Positions 44,204-53,122 of a stretch of DNA of 64,000 nucleotides are shown piece by piece. Every line of letters starts with the position of its first letter. Positions within the stretch are counted from its first letter, which is position 1. This stretch comes from a virus. The notes under the pieces are model-generated. The model saw only the letters and a list, made by a program, of their open reading frames with translations, was not told the origin of the DNA and searched no databases. The stretch is from positions 44,198-108,197 of the IMG/VR virus record IMGVR_UViG_3300027969_000061, one strand, 5' to 3'. Made by a program: the position numbers and the translations under genes.

Positions 44204-45109
44204 ATGGCTACTTCTCAATACTTTAATAATTACAATTCTCGCTTTCAAGAGCAAAGGCTCGTGGAAGACCTCATCGTTGAATCCATAAAAATTATGGGAT
44301 TCGATGGAATGTATTTGCCTAATGACAATGATGCTGCTCGTGATTTATTGTTTGGTGAAGATCCAGTTAAGAAATTTCAATCGGCATTTCCTGTTGAGAT
44401 GTATCTTTCAGAAGCACTTAACTATACCGGTGAAAAAGAATTCTTTTCTAAATTTGGTCTTGAGATTAAGAACCATACTAAGGTACTTTTAACCAAGAGA
44501 ACATTTGAACAAAGAGTACCACAAAATATTTTTCAAAGACCACGAGAAGGTGATTTAATTTGGATTCCATTTTTAAATGGCACAGGTGAATTGTATGAGA
44601 TTACATTTACCGACCAAGACAAAGACTTCTATATGCTTGGTCGACCAGCACCATATTTCTATGAACTACACTTAGAGAAGTTTAAGTTCTCCAGTGAACT
44701 TATTGCTACTGGTGTTAGAGATATTGATGATGCAGCCACACAGTCAACATACACTATTGACCTCAATCTTGGTGCCGGCACAGGTGACTACCAATACGGT
44801 GAAATTGTATATCAATCATCTGCCAATACACAAGCCAATGCAACTGCCGTGGCCGTTGTGCAATCGTGGGTTCGTGGTGCCAATACTTCTACAGCCAACA
44901 CATTATCAATTTCTAATATTGCCGGTGAATTCATTGAAGGTGGTCCACTTAAAGTTGTTGGTGCCACAAGTAATGCACAATATAGATTATCTTCATATGA
45001 CCCATTAAGTGATAATGTAATAGATGATACTTATGATAATTATATCATTGAACAAAATGCAAATTCAATTGTCAACTTTGCTGAAACAAATCCTTTTGGT
45101 AGCATTTAA
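44204..45109 (+). CDS. gp14: Neck protein gp14
   Basis: 301 residues. Landmarks: RLVEDLIVESIKIMGFDGMY, LPNDNDAARDLLFGEDPVKK, FQSAFPVEMYLSEALNYTGE, REGDLIWIPFLNGTGELYEI and RPAPYFYELHLEKFKFSSEL, matching marine T4-like gp14. Together with gp13 it completes the neck. Residues 191-265 form an extra beta module (GDYQYGEIVYQSS...) that also occurs in gp8 and gp15 here. The stop overlaps the gene 15 ATG. Confidence 0.92.
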   Translation: MATSQYFNNYNSRFQEQRLVEDLIVESIKIMGFDGMYLPNDNDAARDLLFGEDPVKKFQSAFPVEMYLSEALNYTGEKEFFSKFGLEIKNHTKVLLTKRTFEQRVPQNIFQRPREGDLIWIPFLNGTGELYEITFTDQDKDFYMLGRPAPYFYELHLEKFKFSSELIATGVRDIDDAATQSTYTIDLNLGAGTGDYQYGEIVYQSSANTQANATAVAVVQSWVRGANTSTANTLSISNIAGEFIEGGPLKVVGATSNAQYRLSSYDPLSDNVIDDTYDNYIIEQNANSIVNFAETNPFGSI

Positions 45110-46200
45110 TGGCTAATATATTTTACAATCGTGCATTAAGAAAGTATGTGGTAGGTTTTGGTAACCTATTCAACGACATTACTTTGGTGCGATATAATCC
45201 AGACTATTCTGAAGCACAACGTATGATTGTGCCAATTGTGTATGCACCAAAAGAAGATTATGTTACTCGTTTAGAAACTGATCCACTTTTAAATAAGAAA
45301 ACACAGATTACATTACCAAGAATGTCATTTGAATTACTTGGTTTTAATTATGATTCTAGTCGTAAACAAAATACTAATGTCAAACAGTTTGCACAGACAT
45401 CTGCAGGATTAATTTCACAATACAATCCAGTACCATATAATTTTGATTTCAATCTATATCTGTATGTAAGAAACATTGAAGATGGTACACAAATTATTGA
45501 ACACATTCTTTCTTACTTTACACCAGACTATACAATGAAACTAAATATGATACCTGAAATGGGTATCGTTAAAGAAGTTCCTGTTGTATTAAATTCAACA
45601 TCACAAGATATTGATTATGAAGGTGGTTATGAAAGAGATACTCGTGTTATTATTTGGACATTAACTTTTACAGTTAAAGGCCACATCTATGGTAAGATAT
45701 CTGAGGCAGGCGGACCAATTACTCATTCAATTACATCTATCTATAATAAAATTACTGAAGATGATGTAATACAATTTACAATGAATTCAAGTTCAGGTGT
45801 AGGTACCTATCAGATTGGTGAAACAGTCTATCAAGGTTACTCTGCACCTTTAGCAATTGCAACAGGTAAAGTAGTTTCATTTAATAATAATCTATTACAA
45901 TTAAAAAATATTAACGGTAACTTTGTTTCTAATTTACCTATTCAGTCAACTAGTTCTAGTACCAATTATACATTTACATCATTTAATCCTGTGGCACAGA
46001 AGTTGGTTCAGATAGATACGACACCAATGCCAACTGATGCAAATGTAAATACACCATACATTGTAACTACAGAAATATCAGAAGCGCCATTTATTGAAGA
46101 AGGATTATTGTTGCCAGAGAACTTTGCTGGTGATGCATTAGACCAAGTTGGTCGAGATGACCTACATATAGAACAAGAAAATCCAACAGATTTAGAATAA
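45109..46200 (+). CDS. gp15: Tail sheath terminator gp15
   Basis: 363 residues, longer than T4 gp15 (about 272) because of a C-terminal extension. Landmarks: FYNRALRKYVVGFGNLFNDI, RMIVPIVYAPKEDYVTRLET, LPRMSFELLGFNYDSSRK, PVPYNFDFNLYLYVRNIEDG, IEHILSYFTPDYTMKLNMIP. This is the protein that caps the tail and connects it to the neck. Residues 230-292 are the VYQG-type beta module shared with gp8 and gp14. TAATG overlaps the gp14 gene. Confidence 0.92.
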   Translation: MANIFYNRALRKYVVGFGNLFNDITLVRYNPDYSEAQRMIVPIVYAPKEDYVTRLETDPLLNKKTQITLPRMSFELLGFNYDSSRKQNTNVKQFAQTSAGLISQYNPVPYNFDFNLYLYVRNIEDGTQIIEHILSYFTPDYTMKLNMIPEMGIVKEVPVVLNSTSQDIDYEGGYERDTRVIIWTLTFTVKGHIYGKISEAGGPITHSITSIYNKITEDDVIQFTMNSSSGVGTYQIGETVYQGYSAPLAIATGKVVSFNNNLLQLKNINGNFVSNLPIQSTSSSTNYTFTSFNPVAQKLVQIDTTPMPTDANVNTPYIVTTEISEAPFIEEGLLLPENFAGDALDQVGRDDLHIEQENPTDLE

Positions 46201-46211
46201 AGGTAATTAAA

Positions 46212-47189
46212 ATGTCCCGCACATTACAATTCAGACGATATAATTCTGCAACCGTAGCCAATACAATAGGTGCTAACGGTGAATTAATTATCAACTCAAC
46301 AAATCAAACAATCACGGTACACGATGGTGTAACGCCTGGTGGATATGCAACATTAAATTCTGTAACAGATAATAACATCGACCAATATGCTCGAACAACT
46401 GCCAATTCAGCAACTAGTTTGGCACAATCATCATACAATTATGCTAATACAATTGGTTCAAGTTCAATTGATTCGTATGCTCGCACAACTGCCAATACAG
46501 CAACTAATAATATTACTATTATGACTGGTGTTAATGATACTCAAAATACCAGAATTAATAGTATCGAAACAATTAACACCAACCAAAATAATAGTATTAC
46601 AATTATACAAGGTGTAGATACAACACAAAACACCAGACTTAATAGTATTGAAACAATTGATATTAATCAAAATAATAGTATTACAATTATACAAGGTGTA
46701 GATACAACACAAAACACCAGACTTAATAGTATTGAAACAATTGATATTAATCAAAATAATAGTATTACAATTATACAAGGTGTAGATACAACACAAAATA
46801 CTAGACTTAATAGTATTGAAACAATTAATAACAGCCAAAATACTTCTATTAATGCAGCTGCTCAAACTGTTCCACAAAATGCACAGTCAACAAATTATGT
46901 TTTACAGTTAACTGATGCTGGTAAACACATTTACTATACACAAGCATCTAATACAATACTATACATTCCTACAACATCAAATGTGGCATTTTCAAATGGT
47001 TCAACCATTATGATTGTTTCAAGAACATCATCAAGTGCAAACATAACTGTATCGCCAAATACTGGTGTAACAATGTATTTTGCTGGTAATACAACAAGTG
47101 CTTCTAGAAATGTTACTACATATGGTATGGCTTCATTAATTCAAGTTGCATCAAACACATGGTTTATTAACGGTACTGGAGTTTCGTAA
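46212..47189 (+). CDS. Fibre with Mtd-N-like N-terminus and 28-residue tandem repeats
   Basis: 325 residues. Residues 1-50 are Mtd-N-like (LQFRRYNSATVANTIGANGE, ITVHDGVTPGG). An Asn/Thr-rich shaft follows, with three near-identical 28-residue repeats (about residues 116-199) containing ITIIQGVDTTQNTRL, a motif also present in fibres at 9054 and 14868. The C-terminal domain (VLQLTDAGKHIYYTQASNTI, then a GSTIMIVSRTSSSANI) is beta-rich. It sits between gp15 and the LamG-like gene, outside the main array. The stop overlaps the next start. Confidence 0.75.
   Translation: MSRTLQFRRYNSATVANTIGANGELIINSTNQTITVHDGVTPGGYATLNSVTDNNIDQYARTTANSATSLAQSSYNYANTIGSSSIDSYARTTANTATNNITIMTGVNDTQNTRINSIETINTNQNNSITIIQGVDTTQNTRLNSIETIDINQNNSITIIQGVDTTQNTRLNSIETIDINQNNSITIIQGVDTTQNTRLNSIETINNSQNTSINAAAQTVPQNAQSTNYVLQLTDAGKHIYYTQASNTILYIPTTSNVAFSNGSTIMIVSRTSSSANITVSPNTGVTMYFAGNTTSASRNVTTYGMASLIQVASNTWFINGTGVS
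46557..46808 (+). repeat. Three tandem 84-bp repeats
   Basis: Units at 46557-46640, 46641-46724 and 46725-46808, each 84 bases (28 codons). Units 2 and 3 are almost identical; unit 1 differs mainly at its 5' end. They encode NSIETIDINQNNSITIIQGV-type blocks. The near-identity points to recent slippage or unequal recombination lengthening the fibre shaft; copy number may vary among relatives. Confidence 0.9.
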
Positions 47190-47896
47190 TGAGTGGTATG
47201 ATGGCTATAATGGCCAGTAATGTTCAACGACAAACTACTGTTGCAGCTGCTTCAGCAACATTGGTTTATGATTTGGATGCAGCAAATTTTTCTGCTGTGC
47301 CAACTAGTGGTGTATCAAAAGATGCAACCGGAACTTACACCTTAACATCAAATGCTGGTACTTCTCTTACTTGGAATAGTGCCAACGGTGGAACATTTGC
47401 CAAGTCAAACTCTACAGGAACAGATTACATCTATGGCGGTCCAAGTTATGTTACTGCACAAAGTTATACTGTATTCATGGCATATAAATTATCTGCAACA
47501 TCAGCAGGTAGATTGTTAAACACTCAAAATGAAGGTGTTAAAGATTGGTTGATGGGTGCTTATAATGGTAATCCAAATACTTTTTATCCAAACTTTTCTG
47601 TAAACTTACCATCATCTGGAGCTGATACTGTTTGGCATTTAGACTTTGCTACTTGGAATACTTCTACCAACGTTGGTAATTTATACGCATCAACAAGCAC
47701 TGCACCATCAGCAGTATCATTCACAGCAACTAATGCTGGTGGCGGTGGTTTTAATCAACTAAGATTGTTTAGTCGTTCAGCTGGTACAGAAGTTCAATCA
47801 GGAAATATAGCGTTTGTAAAAGTATATAATGGTGTATTGTCTTTGGCAGATATACAATCTTTACACGCAACATATAAGGCAAGATTTGGATATTAA
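47189..47896 (+). CDS. LamG / concanavalin-like lectin-type protein
   Basis: 235 residues. Landmarks: TLVYDLDAANFSAVPTSGV at the start, QSYTVFMAYKLSATSAGRLL, WHLDFATWNTSTNVGNLYAS, FNQLRLFSRSAGTEVQSGNI, AFVKVYNGVLSLADIQSLHA, ending YKARFGY. This order of strands is that of a LamG/ConA-like jelly roll, which typically binds glycans. It probably forms or decorates the tip of the fibre encoded just upstream, with which it overlaps by one base. Its insertion between genes 15 and 16 is unusual for T4. Confidence 0.78.
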   Translation: MSGMMAIMASNVQRQTTVAAASATLVYDLDAANFSAVPTSGVSKDATGTYTLTSNAGTSLTWNSANGGTFAKSNSTGTDYIYGGPSYVTAQSYTVFMAYKLSATSAGRLLNTQNEGVKDWLMGAYNGNPNTFYPNFSVNLPSSGADTVWHLDFATWNTSTNVGNLYASTSTAPSAVSFTATNAGGGGFNQLRLFSRSAGTEVQSGNIAFVKVYNGVLSLADIQSLHATYKARFGY

Positions 47897-47899
47897 ACT

Positions 47900-48316
47900 A
47901 TGAATGATTTGAATAAAACTTTATCTGATGTTTTTGATATTGCACCAATACCAGAAGAAAAGAAAGAAAAACTTCCTACGGTGTCGGTCAAGTATAATGA
48001 GCCTGATTTAAAACAAGACCTCACAGACGCCTATCAACAATCAAAAGAAAATCTACAAGGTATTATTGACCAAGGACAAGAAGCCATGGAAGAAATACTC
48101 AACATTGCCAAAGCAGGCCAACATCCACGAGCATTTGAAGTCTATGGTGGTCTACTAAAAAATATGGTAGATGCCAATAAAGAACTTTTATCTATTCAAA
48201 AACAAATGCGTGAGATGGATGAAGAAAAGAAAAAGAATGCTGGCACAAATATTGATAAGGCCATTTTTGTAGGTAGCACAGCAGAACTCAATAAACTTCT
48301 CAAAGGAAAAGAATGA
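47900..48316 (+). CDS. gp16: Terminase small subunit gp16
   Basis: 138 residues, slightly shorter than T4 gp16 (164). Landmarks: LTDAYQQSKENLQGIIDQGQ, EAMEEILNIAKAGQHPRAFE, VYGGLLKNMVDANKELLSIQ and the C-terminal AIFVGSTAELNKLLKG, all typical of T4-like small terminase. It binds DNA and regulates gp17. The helical core is a coiled coil in the family. The stop overlaps the next start (ATGA), so the neighbour is coupled to it. Confidence 0.92.
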   Translation: MNDLNKTLSDVFDIAPIPEEKKEKLPTVSVKYNEPDLKQDLTDAYQQSKENLQGIIDQGQEAMEEILNIAKAGQHPRAFEVYGGLLKNMVDANKELLSIQKQMREMDEEKKKNAGTNIDKAIFVGSTAELNKLLKGKE

Positions 48317-49035
48317 AACTTTGGGTGAATGTTTGTTTTTATTATGTAGAAGAACGATTAGAGCAGTTTAGAAAAGTAATAAAAACATTATCTGAAATAC
48401 CAAACATCAAACTCATTATTAACAGTAATGTTAATTTTGATTCTACTTTGCCTATTCATGTATCAGAACTAGGCGACCCATTCTGGCACACATGGGAACA
48501 TAAGAAGTATATGCCAAAATTTTTAGAATCGGACTACACACACTTTGCATACTTGGAAGGTAATATTCAAGTTGAAAAGAAAACATTTCTTTACTGGAAC
48601 CAAACTAGGAGTTTATTTTTAAAGAATAATTTAAACTTTATACCTGCCGTTCACCGTGTTCAAAGAGATACAGAAGGTCAAGTGTATTCTTTAGATTGCA
48701 CACATCTACAAAGGCATCGACCAACAATTACAGTAGAAGAACAGAAGTTTATTTCTTTATCTGAACCATATCAAGGTATGTTTATTATGGATAAAGAATT
48801 GGTCAAAGAACATATTGAATCGGATTACTATAAGTTTGGCCAAAAAGGATCATGGGGTATTCGTGAGTCAGCCAATCTAGGCAATATGTTTGTGAACATA
48901 CCTCCAGGTTATGGACATAGATATATGTTACCACTAAATAATTTCTCCGACACATGGGTTACACATTTTGGTACTGATTACCATGGTGATAAAAATTCAC
49001 CTCACGCCAAGATAAAAATTCAGGATTTGTTTTAA
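48313..49035 (+). CDS. Putative glycosyltransferase-like protein inserted between gp16 and gp17
   Basis: 240 residues, inserted between the terminase genes, which are adjacent in T4. Landmarks: MKLWVNVCFYYVEERLEQFR, PIHVSELGDPFWHTWEHKKY, ESDYTHFAYLEGNIQVEKKT, DCTHLQRHRP and the end THFGTDYHGDKNSPHAKIKI. The DYTHFAYLEGNI segment sits where GT-A enzymes carry an Asp-x-Asp metal motif; here it reads E-G-N, so activity may be altered. I infer a sugar-transfer or sugar-binding role weakly. Start and stop overlap the neighbours, so it is expressed with the packaging genes. Confidence 0.45.
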   Translation: MKLWVNVCFYYVEERLEQFRKVIKTLSEIPNIKLIINSNVNFDSTLPIHVSELGDPFWHTWEHKKYMPKFLESDYTHFAYLEGNIQVEKKTFLYWNQTRSLFLKNNLNFIPAVHRVQRDTEGQVYSLDCTHLQRHRPTITVEEQKFISLSEPYQGMFIMDKELVKEHIESDYYKFGQKGSWGIRESANLGNMFVNIPPGYGHRYMLPLNNFSDTWVTHFGTDYHGDKNSPHAKIKIQDLF

Positions 49036-50714
49036 TGAACCAAAAAGACTCTTACCGTGATAACCCCCTACTTAAAAAGGTAGGTGTTGACCATCAGTAT
49101 ACCAAAGAACAGATTGAAGAATATGTAAAGTGTTCTAAGGATCCTGTTTACTTTTGTATGAACTACATTAAGATTGTAAACGTGGATGAAGGCCTCATTA
49201 ACTTTAATATGTGGGACTTTCAGAAAGAAATGCTTAATCTATTCAAAGATAATCGTTTCGTTATTACCAAATGTCCTCGTCAGGTGGGTAAAACTACTAC
49301 AACAGTTAGCTATCTTCTTTGGGCAACTATTTTTACCGATTCTCAAAACGTAGCCGTTCTGGCAAACAAAGGTTCACTTGCAAGAGATATTCTATCCAAG
49401 TATCAACTGGCATATGAGAATTTACCACAATGGCTCCAACAAGGTGTGGTGACATGGAACAAGGGTAATGTAGAACTAGAGAACGGGTCTAAGGTAATCG
49501 CTGCCTCGACTTCCTCCTCTGCAATCCGAGGTGGTTCTTTTAACATTGTATTCTTAGACGAATTTGCTTTCGTGCCAAACAATATTGCCAATGAGTTCTT
49601 TAACTCAGTCTATCCTGTAATCTCCTCTGGTAAGTCCTCAAAGATTATTATTGTTTCTACACCAAATGGTATGAATCTATTCTATAAACTATGGATGGAT
49701 TCAATAGAGAAACGAAATAACTATAAAAACTTTGAAATTCATTGGTCTATGGTACCGGGTCGTGATGATGTATGGAAAGAAGAAACTATCCGTAATACAT
49801 CAGAACGACAATTTGCACAAGAGTTTGAAACGGAGTTCTTAGGTTCTTCCAACACCTTGATTTCTGGTTACAAGTTACAACAATTGAGGTACATGAACCC
49901 AATTGCAGAACATGATAAGATGAAGATATATGAACATCCTATCAAAGAAGGACAGAATGATGAAAAGTCTGACCACTTATATGCAATGACGGTTGATGTA
50001 TCTGAAGGTAAAAATTTAGACAGTTCTACATTCTCAATATTTGATATATCTACCACACCATACAGGCAAGTGGCTACATATTCTAGTTCATCAATATCAC
50101 CTATATTATTCCCAACGGTAATTGTCAATGCGGCTAGAGTATATAATGATGCCTATATTTTGATTGAAATCAATAACAATCCACAAGTGGCAGACTTTAT
50201 TCATTCAGATTTAGAATATGAGAATCTATTGAAAGTCTTTACTGGCAATAAAAAACCACAACAGTTGTCTGCTGGTTTTGCCAGAGGTGTTCAAATGGGA
50301 CTGAAAATGTCTCCTCAGGTCAAAGCGGTGGGTTGTTCTAACCTTAAAACTTTGATTGAAGGTGATAAGTTATTAATTAATGACTTTGACACTTACTCAG
50401 AGTTAACCACTTTTGAACAACATAAAACCTCATTTGCCGCTGCGGAAGGTGCAAATGATGATATGGCGATGACTTTGGTCATCTTTGCATGGGCAACAAC
50501 ACAGGCCTACTTCAGAGAAATTGTCAACCATGATTTGAGAAAACAGATTCAGTTGGAAAACATGAATCAAATAGATGAAGATGTTTTACCCGAACCTATC
50601 ATAGAAGATGGTTTACAACATGATTTTATGGTAGAAGGCGGTGATGTATGGGAAGTTGCTGGTGGAGGTGATACATATGCATCATATCACCATAGTTTCT
50701 TTAAGGACTTGTAA
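49035..50714 (+). CDS. gp17: Terminase large subunit gp17
   Basis: 559 residues, slightly shorter than T4 gp17 (610). ATPase: Walker A at 81-88 (PRQVGKTT), Walker B at 171-176 (IVFLDE) and a coupling motif STPNG (208-212). Nuclease: D321 in TVDVSEG, E378 in ILIEINN and D475/D476 in GANDDMAMT, in the order expected of an RNase-H-like headful nuclease. It packages DNA into the prohead through the portal, with gp16. The C-terminal tail (residues about 510-559) is acidic and variable. It overlaps the previous gene (TAATG). Confidence 0.96.
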   Translation: MNQKDSYRDNPLLKKVGVDHQYTKEQIEEYVKCSKDPVYFCMNYIKIVNVDEGLINFNMWDFQKEMLNLFKDNRFVITKCPRQVGKTTTTVSYLLWATIFTDSQNVAVLANKGSLARDILSKYQLAYENLPQWLQQGVVTWNKGNVELENGSKVIAASTSSSAIRGGSFNIVFLDEFAFVPNNIANEFFNSVYPVISSGKSSKIIIVSTPNGMNLFYKLWMDSIEKRNNYKNFEIHWSMVPGRDDVWKEETIRNTSERQFAQEFETEFLGSSNTLISGYKLQQLRYMNPIAEHDKMKIYEHPIKEGQNDEKSDHLYAMTVDVSEGKNLDSSTFSIFDISTTPYRQVATYSSSSISPILFPTVIVNAARVYNDAYILIEINNNPQVADFIHSDLEYENLLKVFTGNKKPQQLSAGFARGVQMGLKMSPQVKAVGCSNLKTLIEGDKLLINDFDTYSELTTFEQHKTSFAAAEGANDDMAMTLVIFAWATTQAYFREIVNHDLRKQIQLENMNQIDEDVLPEPIIEDGLQHDFMVEGGDVWEVAGGGDTYASYHHSFFKDL

Positions 50715-50725
50715 ATCCTATGAAT

Positions 50726-50733
50726 CATAAATA
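50726..50733 (+). promoter_or_regulatory. Late-promoter box (CATAAATA)
   Basis: CATAAATA differs by one base from TATAAATA. It lies in a 71-base gap, 52 bases upstream of the gene 18 ATG, with a strong AAGGAG ribosome-binding site at about 50775. The position ahead of the sheath gene parallels T4, where late promoters precede head and tail genes. Confidence 0.65.
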
Positions 50734-50785
50734 TCAATATGGTATTTTAACTGCCAAGAACACATAATAATTCAAGGAGAATAAA

Positions 50786-52486
50786 ATGGCGTTTCAAATC
50801 TCTCCAGGCGTAAATGTTTCCGAGGTCGACTTAACAACAGTCGTCCCATCGGTACTAACTACGGCCGGTGCTTTTGCTGGAACCTTTGCGTGGGGTCCTG
50901 CAAATCAAGTAATTCTAGTAGACAATGAGCTAACTTTCAAACAAATATTTGGTAGTCCAAATGCAAATTCGTTTGTGTCTTATTTTACTGCTGCCAGTTT
51001 TTTAGCTTATGGTAATAATTTAAGTGTTGTTCGTGCTATCAATGGTAGTTCAAATAATGCCGTTGCCAACACATCAACTGTAAATTCCACACAAATTGCA
51101 AACGAAGAACAATACGAAAATACTATTTTAAACGTCGATAAAAATAACCTTTACGGTGCTTTTATGGCTCGTTATCCTGGTTCTTTAGGTAATTCTTTAT
51201 CAGTTTCTATATGCGCCAACACTACTTTGTTTACCTCTTGGTCATATAAATCATATTTCACATCTGCTCCCGGCACTTCAGAATACGCAACAGATGTAGG
51301 TGGTTCAAACGATGAAGTTCACATTGTTGTTATTGATGCAGGCGGCAAATTTACAGGCACTCAAGGAACAGTTTTAGAAGTTTATCCATTTGTATCCAAA
51401 GCATATGATGCATCTTTAAATGGTCAAACAAATTATTACAAACAAGTTTTGTTTAATAATTCACAATATGTTTATGCTGTAGATCCTCCAAGTTATTCTA
51501 CCACAAAAAATAACTGGTTTACATCAGCAGCAAATACAACCTATGTTAGTTTGACAACTAATCAGACTTTACCTTTAAGTTATGGTAATGAATCGACTGT
51601 AACAAACGGAAATTTACAAACATCTTACGATTTGTTTGCCAATAAAGAATTGATTGATATTTCATTAGTTCTAACTGGTGATGCTAATACAGTTGTTCAA
51701 CAATATGTAATTGATAACATTGTCAACTCTCGTAAAGATTGTGTGGCATTTATTTCACCTCCATACAATGCATTGGATAATTCTGTTGCAGCTAATCAAA
51801 TTACTGGTGTTCAAAACTGGTTAACAAGTTTGGCTCGTTCAAGTTCATATGTGGTTGCCGACTCTGGTTGGAAATATATGTATGACAAGTATAACAATAC
51901 CTATCGTTGGATTCCATTGAATGGTGACATTGCTGGTCTGTGTGTCAATACAGATACAGTTCGTGACCCATGGTATTCACCTGCTGGTTTCAATCGTGGC
52001 CAAATTAAAAATGCTATTAAATTACTTTGGAGTCCAAGTAAAACATATCGTGATACATTGTATGCCGCAGGTGTAAATCCTGTTGTATCTTTCCCCGGTC
52101 AAGGTATTGTTTTGTTTGGTGATAAAACACTACAAAGTAAACCATCTGCATTTGACCGTATCAATGTCCGTAGATTGTTTATTGTTCTTGAAAAATCAAT
52201 TGCTCAGGCTGCTCAATTTTCATTATTTGAGTTTAACGATGAATTTACCCGTGCTCAGTTTGTGGCATTAGTAACTCCGTTCTTGCGAGATGTTCAAGGT
52301 CGCCGTGGTATCTATGACTTCCGTGTTGTTTGTGATACAACAAATAATACACCACAAATCATTGATACTAACCAGTTTGTTGGTGACATCTACATCAAGC
52401 CTGCTCGTTCTATCAACTTCATCCAATTGAATTTTGTTGCAGTTGGAACTGGTGTTGACTTCACAACAATCGTTGGTGCAGCTTAA
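50786..52486 (+). CDS. gp18: Tail sheath protein gp18
   Basis: 566 residues, shorter than T4 gp18 (659). Landmarks: FQISPGVNVSEVDLTTVVPS, TTAGAFAGTFAWGPANQVIL, LIDISLVLTGDANTVVQQYV, RWIPLNGDIAGLCVNTDTVR, DPWYSPAGFNRGQIKNAIKL, QGIVLFGDKTLQSKPSAFDR and the end GDIYIKPARSINFIQLNFVA. The protein forms the contractile sheath around the tube. The internal part (about 100-260) is the most divergent, as in other sheaths, and is the surface-exposed domain. AAGGAGAATAAA precedes the ATG. Confidence 0.95.
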   Translation: MAFQISPGVNVSEVDLTTVVPSVLTTAGAFAGTFAWGPANQVILVDNELTFKQIFGSPNANSFVSYFTAASFLAYGNNLSVVRAINGSSNNAVANTSTVNSTQIANEEQYENTILNVDKNNLYGAFMARYPGSLGNSLSVSICANTTLFTSWSYKSYFTSAPGTSEYATDVGGSNDEVHIVVIDAGGKFTGTQGTVLEVYPFVSKAYDASLNGQTNYYKQVLFNNSQYVYAVDPPSYSTTKNNWFTSAANTTYVSLTTNQTLPLSYGNESTVTNGNLQTSYDLFANKELIDISLVLTGDANTVVQQYVIDNIVNSRKDCVAFISPPYNALDNSVAANQITGVQNWLTSLARSSSYVVADSGWKYMYDKYNNTYRWIPLNGDIAGLCVNTDTVRDPWYSPAGFNRGQIKNAIKLLWSPSKTYRDTLYAAGVNPVVSFPGQGIVLFGDKTLQSKPSAFDRINVRRLFIVLEKSIAQAAQFSLFEFNDEFTRAQFVALVTPFLRDVQGRRGIYDFRVVCDTTNNTPQIIDTNQFVGDIYIKPARSINFIQLNFVAVGTGVDFTTIVGAA

Positions 52487-52492
52487 TAAATA
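52485..52492 (+). promoter_or_regulatory. Late-promoter-like box (AATAAATA)
   Basis: AATAAATA, overlapping the gene 18 stop codon, lies 22 bases upstream of the gene 19 ATG; TAGGAG at about 52502 is the ribosome-binding site. Partial overlap with the stop codon makes it moderate evidence. Confidence 0.4.
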
Positions 52493-52514
52493 ACCACGAT
52501 ATAGGAGAAAACAA

Positions 52515-53057
52515 ATGGCATTCAATGTAGCAGAATTTAGAGCAAATATGATTGGTGACGGTGCCCGTCCCAATCTATTTCAGGTCTCTTTAACATTCCC
52601 GACAGTTGCAACCAACGGCTCAGCCGCTGCTCAGAAAACAACATTCATGGCAAAAACAGCACAGTTACCAGGTTCTACCGTAGGTACTGTGCCTGTGTTT
52701 TATTTTGGTCGTGAGTTAAAGTTTGCTGGTAATCGTACCTTTACAGACTGGACATTACAGATTATCAATGACGAGGACTTTGTAGTTCGTAACGCTCTCG
52801 AATCATGGATGAACGCTATTAACAGTCATACAAGCAATGTGCGTAATGGATCAGCAGTTAACCCAGCAGGTTATACAGTTGATGCAACAGTTACGCAATA
52901 TGGTAAATCTGGTAACGAATTGAAATCTTATAAGTTTGTAGGTTTATTCCCACTTGATGTTGCACCAATTGATTTGGATTGGGGTTCTAACGATGTGATT
53001 GAAGAATATTCAACAACGTTCGCTTTCCAATATTGGGAATCAAATACTACCACTTAA
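52515..53057 (+). CDS. gp19: Tail tube protein gp19
   Basis: 180 residues, close to T4 gp19 (163). Landmarks: FNVAEFRANMIGDGARPNLF, AAQKTTFMAKTAQLPGSTVG, PVFYFGRELKFAGNRTFTDW, TLQIINDEDFVVRNALESWM, NAINSHTSN, FVGLFPLDVAPIDLDWGSND and the end STTFAFQYWES. It polymerises into the inner tail tube. A terminator hairpin follows 13 bases after the stop, so genes 18-19 form a transcription unit. Confidence 0.95.
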   Translation: MAFNVAEFRANMIGDGARPNLFQVSLTFPTVATNGSAAAQKTTFMAKTAQLPGSTVGTVPVFYFGRELKFAGNRTFTDWTLQIINDEDFVVRNALESWMNAINSHTSNVRNGSAVNPAGYTVDATVTQYGKSGNELKSYKFVGLFPLDVAPIDLDWGSNDVIEEYSTTFAFQYWESNTTT

Positions 53058-53070
53058 TATGTTTTTGTTT

Positions 53071-53098
53071 GAGGGACTTCGGTCCCTCATTTATGTTT
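53071..53098 (+). terminator. Intrinsic terminator after gene 19
   Basis: GAGGGAC (53071-53077) pairs perfectly with GTCCCTC (53082-53088) across a TTCG loop, followed by the T-rich ATTTATGTTT. The stem is short but GC-rich and the UUCG loop is very stable; the T-run is imperfect. Another UUCG hairpin of the same design follows gene 23. Confidence 0.75.
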
Positions 53099-53122
53099 AA
53101 TTGAATTGGAATAATATAAAAT

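Noticed and set aside
46557-46808. Tandem repeats considered as a CRISPR array
   Set aside because: Units are adjacent with no unique spacers and lie in frame inside a fibre gene; no cas gene is in the window.
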